Source of the DNA: Patiria miniata
Lineage: Eukaryota; Echinodermata; Asteroidea; Valvatida; Asterinidae
Length of the DNA stretch: 64,000 nt
Assembly (NCBI RefSeq): GCF_015706575.1
Contig: NW_024037069.1
Span: 43,097,553-43,161,552, forward strand
Reading direction: 5' to 3'
Shown one piece after another: positions 1-11,700 of this stretch; the stretch's first letter is position 1; each line of letters begins with the position of its first letter. Made by a program: the position numbers and the translations under genes. A model generated the notes under the pieces. It saw only the letters and a list, made by a program, of their open reading frames with translations. It did not search any database and had not been told where the DNA came from.

Positions 1-234
1 ATACTCTGTTCATATTGATGACATACTGGTACGTGTAATGGTCTGTCCTGAATAAGATATTATGTCATCAAAAAATGTGCATCTCCAGACAATGCAGTAT
101 TCTTCCAATCTACTAAACTATGAGAAAGTAAAAAGCTCTTGACTACACAGATGCATGTGACGTCACATGAATTATGTTTCAACCAAAACACAGTATTTCG
201 GCTTCTAATGTTACATGACTAACAACCAAACCAA

Positions 235-253
<19 letters not shown>
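235..253. repeat. Poly-C run
   Basis: 19 consecutive C followed by a run of A. One of several long C/G homopolymers in the window (also about 598-608, 2874-2882, 25365-25374, 29092-29106 as G, 29261-29272 as G, 32467-32480 as G, 45775-45787, 49001-49012, 49704-49725). Confidence 0.95.
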
Positions 254-265
<12 letters not shown>

Positions 266-1280
266 AAACAAACAAACAAACACATATTCTTGATCAATAT
301 TAGCTTTTGCCCTTCACATATTCTTGAGGTAACTATCAGCAACACATCTGGCATTTCAGTAATTCTGCATTACACACTGCAGGGTAGTTTTGTGAATAAA
401 ATGAATAAAAAAATGACGTATTACCTGAATAAAATAGCCGAGTTTACCCGAGACACGCGTTAATCCAACAGACCAAAAAAATCCGTCCCACAGAATTTTG
501 GTCAACATACCCTCCCCATTTATCCCCCTATTTATCCCCCTCTCCTTGGGTTGACCCCTATTAATTGTAGCGGTCTTTGGCACGTTGCTTCAAAGTCCCC
601 CCCCCCCCTTTGCAAAAAGAACAAAACATGACTGGAGCAAATATTAAAAAAAACAAATTGTAAATAGGGTGTATTCACATCAATATGAGCATGTACTCAG
701 ACTAATCAAGAATACCATTGAGACAGCAACATCCACTACCGGTACAATGTTAGAGAAAAACACGGTGTCGTCCCTATGGTGCTTTCAATCTTTGTGTGCG
801 TTTCAAAAGCGTAGCTAGGCCTTCAACAGTAATTGCCTCAAATCTTTTGTGTTATTTTTTATTGTCAATATAAGTCGGTCAACAAAAAACTCCCTCCCGC
901 CTCCAAGATTAATTTCCTGCTGTCCTAGGGAGTCCATTGTTTGGGACTTTCCAGTCAATGTCAGCATGACAGAACAAACACAGAAGATAGGAACGTAACA
1001 AAGAAGACTTATTACAAATTACAGAACATCAGCAGACATTTGAAAGACATTTAATTACGCCCAAGTACAAGGTCTTGCCAAATTGCCTAGATTCTCTTGC
1101 GAGGGTATCCTGTTTTTCCCTGTTTTTTTCACAGACCCGTGACACTGATGCAACGGAGAGAAATATGAGGAACTTTTAAAATTATCAAACTGCCAGTATT
1201 ATACGCATTTTGCAAATGCGATTATAATTAAACTTTTTCTCAAGGGTGGTTGTCTCCTTAATCAAGAACGACAGATTAAA

Positions 1281-1633
1281 AGAAAGTTTGCCACGGAAGT
1301 CAGGGGAATATGTTTCAGACAAGAATATATTTTAAAAAAAAGAATAATTTAAAATTTGAAGATATGGTTTAGATTTATATAATCTATATGCAATATTCTA
1401 GTTCCAACTTGACTTTCTGGATAATGTCAGAAAGAGGGGAAAAGTTTCAAATAAAAAAAAATTGGCACAGAAGTCTGGGAAATATGATTCAGACAAGAAT
1501 AACTAAATATTAGAAAAAGATTAAATCTAATTTTCAAGATATGATTTCTATTTTACATATGATTGGTATACGGCACTATATTAAAATAGTAATGTCTTAG
1601 TTCTAACCTGACTTTCTGGATCATGTCAGAAAA
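1281..1633. repeat. Two-unit degenerate tandem duplication (about 155-175 bp each)
   Basis: Unit 1 (1281-1434) and unit 2 (1460-1633) share blocks in the same order: the GAAGTCnGGG/AATATG block, TTCAGACAAGAATA, AAGATATG and the ACTTTCTGGATnATGTCAGAAA end. They differ by many substitutions and indels, so this is an old duplication. Confidence 0.7.
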
Positions 1634-1913
1634 AGAATTTAAGAAAACACATGTAGGGACTTTTCACAAATGATCTGACAAACTTATGAAACAAACTGTT
1701 TCGCCTGAATGTTTGTGTGTTGAAAATTTTTCACCCAAGAGACATTTTAGATTTCAGCATCTGCAGCGCCATGTACTTGTATTCAACCCCTACAATATTT
1801 GTCTGGAATTTCTTCCCACCAGTTGGAAGCATCCGACATACATCAAAATTCAAAATTCAGCAGGAAACCAATGGTTTATCCTAACTCTTAGGTATTTGTG
1901 CTAGGATGTACAT

Positions 1914-2300
1914 GTAACCCCGATCCTGCAAAATCCTCCAACTGCTTTTATGTAAAAATTGCATACAGCCTCAATCCTCCAAAATCTTCTAGTATTTCTT
2001 GAATATGGTCCTTTGACTTTCGAGGGGTGGCCACTGCCTCAATCCTGAAAAAACTTCACCAATCACTGTCAATATAGTGAGACAGAGCCAGTAATATCCT
2101 GGAGCAGTGCGGAGAATTTCAAGTATAATCTAGGCCTACATTTATGCACGGTTGAGCATAAACAACACAAGGTCTGGCCTAAGACCTTGACACAGTGCAT
2201 CCTCCAAAATCAGCCACACATTTTTGCCATATAGCCTCAATCCTGCAAAATCCTCCATTTGCAAAGAGGATTTTGGAGGATTTGGGAAGGTTAGGGTTAC
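1914..2300. mobile_element. MITE-like element, GTAACCC ends, copy A
   Basis: About 387 bp bounded by GTAACCCC and GGGTTAC, with further imperfect inverted similarity (ATCCTGCAAAATCCTCCA against GGAGGATTTGGGAAGG). The same sequence, in the same order, occurs at 19935-20303, including the blocks AATCACTGTCAATAT, AGACAGAGCCAGT/AGGCAGAGCCAGT, GCATAAACAAC and CACAGTGCATCCTCCAAAA. No coding capacity. Confidence 0.75.
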
Positions 2301-2755
2301 AGCTTTACAAAACCAAGCCATTAAATCCCTTACCGGTATTAATAGGTAATAGAGCCTAAAGTCAATTCCAGTCCCAAATTCATCAAATATCCAGAAAATT
2401 ATAAGATGTTGGATTTTTACTGATTAGGGAAGGTTAATTCAATCAATCTGGATCCGTGCTACAGTCAAAAGTAGTTTTCTATGATCATCATTTGCCTTTG
2501 GAAAAAGATTCGGTCGGGATCAATACTTCTGGGCCTCCTTACTTCTATGGTTTTAAAACTAAAACAGAAAAAAGATTCACGTCTGACTTTCACTACAAGG
2601 CAATTCACTTGCCCTGCTCAGAGTTGGGAAAACACAAGATGAAAAACAAAACAGGACTAAGACTAGTAGGGACTTTGGAACTGGTGAAACTGTTAGCCGT
2701 ATTAGTAGATTAACGCTGGTGGGATGAATGGAATGAGAGGTGTAATATTTCTTAC

Positions 2756-2769
2756 CTTGATCATCTTTG
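2756..2769 (-). CDS. LLGL: Candidate 14-nt LLGL microexon
   Basis: Flanked by a very strong acceptor (long T/C tract ending tttacag) and a near-consensus donor (CAAG|gtaaga). One base completes the Gly codon of the preceding phase-2 exon, then KDDQ, leaving one base (phase 1). Its length is not a multiple of three, so skipping would change the C-terminal frame. The next exon is not identified. A shorter alternative would be splicing to about 3120 with an early stop; I consider that less likely. Confidence 0.55.
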
Positions 2770-5700
2770 CTGTAAACATAAAAATTAAAAAGAAAGAGAA
2801 AAGAAAGACAATGTTACTGACATGAAACAAGATTTATTATAGTGTTATAAGATCAGATGGGAATACAAAAGCACCCCCCCCCCAAAAAAAGAAGAAAACT
2901 GCTAAATTTCATATGTCTCCTACAATTTACCTGGAATTTTGATGGCATCAGCTTATAAAATTGTGATTTCAAGGTTTTATGACATATTCCAATTTTTCCC
3001 GACCACAATGGGGTTTTACAAACTTCAGCCTCATCTCCAACGTCAGCTTCTATTCCAAGATTTTTGATAGACTTGATAGACGCGGGATAAATAGGCTCAA
3101 AATCTGGTCCATTTTCTGCTACATGCATGTGGGTATCAAATCATAGTAAGAGGCCAAATGTTACAAGTGTGTTCATTGGGTTCAAGCTTTCGAGGCTTCT
3201 AAAGTATTCTGGGGCTAGAGATGAAGCTGAAACTGGAGACAAGTTTTGGTAAATGGGCACGGACTCACCCATATTCCCTGACCTCATCCAAGGTGATGTC
3301 TGGGTTCTCCTCGGTGTCTCCCTCCAAGTTGACGCTGATGTTGGGAATCTTGGCCAAGAGCTCGTCCACTTCGTTGTGAAGCTCTGTTTGGTAGAGCGAA
3401 GGGAGTGGGATAGGGTGTGAGGTGGGGTTGGGAAAGGGTGGGTGATAGGGTGGGGAAAGGGTGGGGGATAGGGTGGGGAAAGGGTGGGGGATAGGGTGGG
3501 GAAGGAGTGGGGATAGGGTGGGCATGGGGTGGGAGATAGGGTAGGGGTATGATGTGGGATAGGATGGAGTTAGGGTGGGAGTTGGGATGTAGGGAAAGGA
3601 AGGAGGCGGGGTAGGGGAAGGCATGGAGGACGGGTGGGGTTAAGAATTGGATATATGGATAAAGGAATTAGGGTAGGAGAGGAGATTGCAGTTGAGTTGA
3701 TGAGGGTTTAGGAATTGGGGGGGGGGGGGAGTTGAGGGAGGGAGAGAGGTGGGCAAGGGGTAGGAAAGGTTAAGGTTAAGACTCAGAATTAGTATGGTGG
3801 TTACGTCTACATATTTACCCAAGATGGCCACAGATGAACGGTTTGGTGGGCATTTTTTCCCTTTGCCCAAATCATTTTTCTGATGGCTTGTACATCTAAC
3901 AGTATGTAAATAACATGGTTCAGTACTTTCTATCACCGAGTGAGTGTGAGACTATGCTGTTTGGCTACATGCTGAATTTAGTTTGACACCGACCAACGTG
4001 ATTACAATGTATTAAACTAAAGGTTAAATTCCCTGACAAGCTACGAGGGTCTCACCGGGTTAAAACATGCACTGTCAACACGACTTTTGGAAGAATGTTT
4101 GAATGGACGATCACGCAGAAAACATTCAATGGGAGAAAAAAAATGTACACAAAAAAACAATGTGTACAAAAGTGCCGCTTGATATCTGTCAAAAAGACCA
4201 AAGTTCCGAGGACTGATCGACCTTCGAAGCTGTAACGTATAGTTGTAGTATGCTAAAAACAATACTTAAACTTATAATTTTTCTGAAAATATATACTTCC
4301 ATGCTAACTTCTCGCTCCAGCTAACCTAATACAGTATATACCTCAATTACTCAATTGATGTTCCCTTCTCTGATTTCCTGACCACTACATGTACCTAGCT
4401 AAATTGTTTTGAAGTGATTAAATAGTTGTCTACAACAAGCTATTGGTGGTATGGTTCCCCACTCTATTGCTACTGCCAGTGGACATCAGGGGTTACGGCA
4501 GGGGTGCTGACATTTTCAAAGAATGTGGCCTAGTGGTTAAGGTCCGTGACTCATGATCAGAGGTTCAATCTAGCTGCTGGTCATATGTTGTGTCCTTGGG
4601 AAAGCCACTTTACCCCATTTGCCTCTCTCCACCAAGGAGTACAAATGGGTACCGGAATTATCTGGGGATAACCTGCGATGGACTGGCGTCCCATCCAGGG
4701 GGCATAGAGACATTCTCAATTTTTATTCATGCCTATGAAACCGGAGATAAAGGCCAGCCTGATGGGCCACATCGGCTTGTGACAGTCTTTACTTTACTAG
4801 CAACAGACATTTATATTCTTACCGTCAGCAGTCTGGGCGTCGCCACTGCTTTTGACCATAGTTTCCTCGGTCGTGACCACCCTCTGACCGCCAGAGCTAG
4901 AGGAGGAGATGATCGTCCTCTCTGTCTTGATGACCGTGGTGCTAGAGGTGACCCTGGAGGATGAGGACTGCACTGTGGTGCCACCTGGTCAAGAGAGGGT
5001 CAGGGGAACATTTTGTCAAGTTGGAAGTCATCGTTAAAAATCTGTTCAACCTATTTTGAATCCAATTCACTGCTGTCAACTTGATGCCAAGTCAAGTTTT
5101 CACAGTCAACCACCTGTCCTTCGGTCTCAAGTTAATCAACAGCTTTCTAAATGACCTGAAACAAATACACTCCTCTTTCATGCTTCATCTACAGGTTACT
5201 GACTTGTGGTTTGACTTACGATTGACTTGACTCAACTACATCACTGGTCTGCATTAAGGTCAGTTCATACTCGGTGCGTAAGCGAATCCAAAACGTGAAT
5301 TTGTGACATCAGCGCAAGTTTTTGAGCTGCGAATTTGCAAAAAGTGAACACATTTCAACTCCGGCGAATTTCGCAGTGAATGCTTCGTGACGTCAAATTC
5401 GCATCGCATTCGCATGAAGTACGAACCGGCTTTTACTCTGAATTGGACGAGGCTACTCACCCTGTGCCATGGGATCATCCATATCAGTCTCCTGTACCAC
5501 CACCGTTGTTGTAGTTGTCGCTGCCCCTGCCGCTGGTTCGGTCTCGGCATCCCCACCAGCACCAGGTGCTGCAGACTCAGCCGTGGGTGCCTCCTCTGCC
5601 GCGGCAGCCGGCTCTTCTGCTGCCGGGGCCTCCTCGGCGATTGGGTGACCGTCTACGGGAACTTCGGGCTCCTGGGCTGGTTCGGGTTCTGGTTCCGGTT

Positions 5701-8700
5701 CGGGTTCTGGGGGCGGCGGGCGCATGCCCTCGGCGAGCTCCAGCATGCACATGGGCTCGGTGAAGTACCGGGCAGACAGAGAGAACCTTGAGGAAGAAAC
5801 GTTTGATTCATGATTCAGTCACAGTGAGATTCAGAACAGCCTGATTTGGAGTTCCATTGTTATACTGTTCTGCCTAGTTTGTATCATTTCACTTGCGCAT
5901 TGAAATCTGAGGTGCGTGTGTAATTTGAAACCTTATTGGTGGATGAGCAACCGACCCACGGACACAGGAGGCAAGGAAGACAGAAGGACACCGTGTAGAA
6001 TCGACAGACCAACTGGCCTCCCTCATGCAGGACCGATTTACTTGGAAAAGCCATACTCAAACCCACCTGTGGGCGAACGAGTGGGTGACTGATTGCTGAA
6101 CTTAGGACTTGATGCTATATACTACTTGCATGTTTTAAGTAAAAATAATGTCCCATAAAGTTGCTGTTCAGTGGTGACTTGTTAAGATTCTGAAGATTCC
6201 TAACAAAATGCCCAAGGTGTAAGGGTTTAAAAACAACCCAAATACTCTCAGCTAACCTTTCAAGCTCGGATGGTGAGAGCAGGTAGAATCCCTCGCCGCG
6301 AGACGTGAAGATGAGAGACTGGACTCCCGAGACGTTCTCCTTACGCAGAGCAGAGAAGCCCAGCTGCTTCTTGAGGGCTGGAATGCTGTAGATGGCTAGC
6401 TCTCCCAGGTTGGTCAGGCAACTGATGCAGTTCTCAGAGTGGTTGTCATCTTCAAGAAGAAAAGAAAAAAAAGAAGAGGTGGCGTATCTTTACAAAGCTC
6501 TTCAACTATTAAGCAACTGTAGATGTCACTATGTGGGCTACTCATTGCAGCCACTTCCACAGGTGATGTATAAGTTCAAGCCGTAGTTAATAAATAATTC
6601 AAATCTGGCCTTAGTGTCACAAGGCAGCTTCACTTGATGGTACCAAAGGTTGAAAAAAAACCCTCAATTTTTAGTGACTGCATCTTTCTCAAAGCGATAT
6701 ACAGTATCTCTTGACAGCTTTATCCCTGAAGTGTTTAAATAGATATCAAAACCTTCAACTTTCCAGTTTTTACTAAAACAAGAATATTGGAATTACTGGT
6801 TTATTAAGCTGCTATTGACATTTCAGTCCTGCATTAGCAGGCCATAAGGACTGCTAAAATCATTGCAGGGTTCAATTTGAATTGAGACCTGAACAGGTGA
6901 CATATTCAGGGTTTCATCTGTGATTCATGGAGGTTTAATAAGATTCTTTGACGACAGGCAGAGATTATTTCTTTTTACTGAATTTACCGCGCAACCATTA
7001 ATCTTATCTAGAGAATTTCAGCTGGCTAAAGACTGAGTGAAAATGGTTTCATCCTTCATACTGTCAATTATCATTTCCCAGGAATGTTTGGAGACTGTGA
7101 GTCACTTTCATCCGGTAACAACTGTGGGTGTTTTGTTAACTCACCACTTCGGCTTCTGAAGTTGATGGTGCTGACCTTGCGAACCTTGGAGCCATCGTGA
7201 GCAGTCAGTTTGGTCTTACGGGTTGGTTTCAAGCTGGGCAGGTGGAAAACCTGAGAAGAGGAGGAGTAAATGCGTCAATATCAAAAAGTCAACTTATGGT
7301 TTGTAAAAAAAAAAAACTGTTTAGGGACAAATTTTGGGACTTTTCATTGGGCTTGTGGTAAAATTCACTATGAATAACTCTTCAAAGTAGGACAGATCAG
7401 GGTTTCCAGCACGTTATGAAAACAAAAGTCCCTGAGTTTTCCCTGAGAAATTTCCGAAATTCCATGAAAAATATTTTCACTTTTAATACGGTTGCTGGGA
7501 AGTCGAAAGGTGGTTGCAGTAAAGCATATTCACACAGCATAAACACCAAAAAGCCACCATGGCCAGTCAGTCAATGGACACAACTTGGACACATGACACA
7601 AGACGAACACTCGCCAAATTGGTGAAAACATTTCCCTTCTGGGTCACTTTCAAATTGCCAGAGTTTTCCCCTGATTTTTGGTGCTTTTCCTGACTGGAAA
7701 AATTGGAACTCATTTTCGAGGTTTCTCCTGATTTCCAGAGAGGCTGGGAGCTCTGTAGAAGCTAGACAGCTGATTTAATCATACAAGGTAACTTAAGTTG
7801 TATTTATGAGTCTCTACAAGGATTGCGTTGTCTTGTGTTCCCACTTCAAAATGTCTTTCTTTGTAGTCAGTGAAAGATTACAAGAATTGAAAATCAAATG
7901 TGCAAATTTAAATCTTGAAATTAGGAGTGAGTTTCAGTTTCACATACTGGTTCATGCACTAGTTCATGTAAGCAAAACATTATGCACAGTGTTTTCCGTG
8001 AACTAGTTGTAGCGATTAGGCTATCCAACTAAGGAATGTAGTCAAGTCTATCAAAAGTCCATCACAAGTCCTCCAGTCCCAATTCAACTCACAAGCTCTT
8101 CAAATGAGCTTTGACAAAGGCATTCCTTTGTTATTATTCATCCACTATTACTTGTGACAGGACTTGGGATTTACTTGTGATGGACTCGACTACATCCCTG
8201 CATCCGCTGTTCCTACTTGGAGTTCAAACCCACCTTGAACTGTTCCTCGGAGCAGACGATGAGGCTGTGGCCGCTCATGTTGGGCGGCTTAGCGCGCTCA
8301 TTCTGTACGTCAATGGGATCTGGCAAGGGGTAGGAATCGCTGTCCACGATGACTAGGGACACCACGGGAGCAGCGTGCTTCAACCTGATCTCCTTACCTG
8401 AGAAGAAGGAAGACAATTTTCAGACAAAGTAGTCAAAAATCAGACAATCTAAGGCTGGGTATGAGCAGAGAAACAACATCCTTAGACGTAAAAGTGCAAA
8501 ACACACTTGAGTGTCACTCCTTTCATGATCCCGTACCCAGACATGTTCCTTGAACACCATGGAAAGGTGTAGAATAAATACATAATTCGGGAGGCTAATC
8601 ATCCTTACTCGAAGCCGAGAAGCTGAATTGCGAAGGACGTGGCTACAACGTGGTCGAGCTGAAGGCATGTAAAGGTGCCTTAGGCAGCCGCCATTCGACC

Positions 8701-11700
8701 CATGTCTGACCACGGAGCGCAGTCAGATCAAAAGTGTTGATTTTTGCAGAGGGAGGAAAACTGGAGAGCCCGGAGAAAAACCCTTGTGGCGCAGGAGAGA
8801 ATCAACGCACAACTCTACTCACATATGGTCCGAGTCGGGAATCGAACCCGGGCCACATAGGTATAAGGCACAACTTTACGTGCTAGCCACTCATGCCAGA
8901 AAGGGGTAGAACAAGGTGGCAGATTCAACTTTTTAAAGTACTGGTTTATCAACTCCTTACAGACTGGAAGACAGCATCTAGAGATCTCATTCATGCTAGG
9001 GTCTGTCCTTTAGAAGGTCATATCTCCACAGACGTAGATTTACTAAATGTATGGAGTATTTAAACGGTGTGTGAAACTGATCAGTTAAATTGGATTAAGA
9101 AATATTGTTAAACTGCTTTTCCTTGAGTGTGTTTGTGTCAGTCTGTTTCGGATCCATTGCATATCTGTAGTTCCAACAGACACGGCCAAACTAAAAATGC
9201 ACTAATGGAAAGACTCTTTAAAGGGAATATACATCATTTGCTTTTGCTGTAATTTTCAGAAATGGATGGAATTGGGGGGTTGGAAATATATAGCAAATAT
9301 AGTTACACTGACTTTTTTGAGGTTTTGGGTTCGAAAATGCTATAAAACCAAGAAAAACAATCATTTGCCTGTAGTATGGTTCCCTGACTCCATATAAGAA
9401 GAAACAGAGCAGTTTACATACATTGGGGAATTGTAAGGTCAGGGAACCAGTCTAGCTGGCTCGTACCCGTTTATAGGTTTGTAATCGATTGCAAACAAGT
9501 GCGATGGTCAATTGGGGCCAGTATTTGAAAAAAAGCCAGTTGTTTCCAACGCTGATCGGCCGATCAGCGTTGGAAATTGATACAAAAATACCACTTTTCT
9601 TGAAAATGACAGTATACCAGGTGCCATGATTTTACAGGATACTTTACACTGTCATTCACTAACAGTCCAGCAAGGTATTTTAAAATGATTTGGTAGTTTT
9701 ATTTTTTGATGTTTGCAAATGTTGTATTTTCCCTTTAAGCCAGTCTCCAGTCTGTGGACCAACATGAAAGTCAAGACATGAAGACTTACTTATGATAGCA
9801 TCCACAGCGTCCGTGTCTCTCTTGTCAGCTCCTGGGATGCTGAGGACGTAGATGATGACAGCACCGGCGTTGGTGCCACACCACAGAGATGGAGTCGCCA
9901 CTTGACCTGGAAGAATAAAACAACAATCAAAATTATGAGTGTTATCTTGTCTTGCAGCTAACTTGACAAACAGTAAAGCAATGTGTAATGCTGTGCTCAC
10001 TTTTCAACGGTCACTGTAGTTGCGTGCATTTCCTGCAGCAGAAACATTCATAAATGATAATTTGATGCTGACGTAGTGCTTTATTCGAAAGGTCTCAGAG
10101 TGCTTCACATTTATTACCCCTGTTCATCAGGCTGTGAGAACAGTTTTTGCAGCAACTCGAGATCATCGCATTCAGGTCTCTACCTTCACAGGTACCCATT
10201 TATACTCGTGGGCGGAGAGAGGCAATTGTAGTAAAGTGTATTGCCCAAGAACACAAGCACCATGTTCCCTGTCAGGGTTTGAACCCACGTACCTGAGCCG
10301 AACACCACAACCATTGGACCACAGTGCTCCATGCAGTTGGCTGGGCCTAATGGATCGGTCCATAATACTAGTTTGAGTCGATACCCGTCAACTAGCTCTA
10401 TGCAGAAAATGACAAGATCAGATGACATCTGAGAGATGAGTGCGACTTACTGTCATTGACGAAGGTGTTGGCAAAGTAGAGATATCGGACCATGCTAGTC
10501 TTGGTGTCATCCCCCCTGGCTTCAATCTTACGCTCCACCTGGGCCATCTCACGGGTTGGGCTGGCCTTGGCACCACTGTCCTCCTTGCCCTCAGGCTGAT
10601 GGACAAAGAGGAAAAACACAAAGATGTAGTCAAGACGTCACAAGTCCATCACAAGTCCTCACAGGTCCATCACAAGTCCTCACAGGTCCATCACAAGTCC
10701 CCCCAGTCCAAATTCAAATCACAAGCTATTAAAATAAGCTTTGACAAAGGCATTCCTTTGTTATTGTTCATCCACTGTTACTTGTGACTGGACTTGTTCA
10801 TGGACTTGTGACTGGACTCATGATGGGCTTGTGATGGACTCGACCACATCCCAGGTCCTCACAAGTCAATCACTATTCATTCAGTCTCAAGGCCAGTGTC
10901 AAGCCATCCATCTGAACACTGTCAAAAACATTCCTTTGAAATTGTGAATTCACTGGTCTTGGTGAGCTGACTTGTACTTGTAATTTGACTTGTGATTGAT
11001 TTTCCACCCTCATCAAAATTCGATGTTTTTTTAAAAAAACTTTTATCTACTGTATCCGCATCATTTTTGGTTTCAATTTGCTGTTTTTGCCTAGCTCTCT
11101 GCATAATCTACATTCAGTTATTTTCACTTCGAATATTTTTTCACCTTTTCCACTTATTTAATATCAACAATATCAACATCAGTGCCTGTGGTTATGTCTG
11201 TTTTTGTCTTAAGGTATATTATATGCGTTGTCATTTCCCTTCAAATATTCCACCCGTATCTGCGTCACTGTACAAATTTTCTCTCAATCTTTCAGTATTA
11301 ATCTGTTATTGCCAAAGTGGTATCTACCTTATCAGCATCAATGTCTGTGGTTTGCACACCCTCTCCAGATGCACTAGCTCCGCCCTCAGCCTTCTCCTTC
11401 TTAGGCGATCCTCCGGCGGCGGGGCCGCTATGCTGTCGTCGCTTCCTCAACCTCCGGATGGACGCCCGCAGCGACTTGGCCATGGAGCGCTTACGAGTCA
11501 TGGGCTGGCCGGTGGAGGACAGATCATTGGGGTTCAGGGTGCAGTGGGCCGTGATCAGCTTCTTCTGGGTGTTGTCAAACAGGGCGAAGCCGTGGCTGGT
11601 GCCCAGCGTGGTCAGCCCCCAGCTGCTCTGGAGCGCCAGGGCCGTGATGGAGGCCGGCGGCTGGGCCTGGACCACCATGAAGGGCTGGAAGCCGGGAGCA

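Larger units (their letters stand above)
1..2755. other. Region beyond last identified exon; 3' intron/UTR, repeats
   Basis: No convincing terminal coding exon. A possible acceptor at about 379 (minus strand, ccctgcag) is in phase with the microexon and would give a short reading frame ending near 340, but nothing confirms it. The region contains a 19-base C run at 235-253, a C run at 598-608, a tandem duplication (1281-1633) and a MITE-like element (1914-2300). The rest looks like ordinary AT-rich DNA. Confidence 0.5.

Noticed and set aside
2853-3128. 91-codon minus frame beginning near a Met at 3126
   Set aside because: Does not fit the phase of the exon at 3269-3383, has no domain resemblance, and a better phased microexon lies at 2756-2769.
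3265-3624. 119-codon minus frame with Pro/Ser/Thr repeats joined to the LHNEVDELL segment
   Set aside because: The repeat part is the translated minisatellite in the intron; the acceptor before the Leu-His-Asn codons explains the exon start.
5387-5791. 134-codon plus-strand open frame rich in Cys/Arg/Gly
   Set aside because: Antisense of the Pro/Glu/Ala-rich LLGL exon; composition is explained by the repeat.
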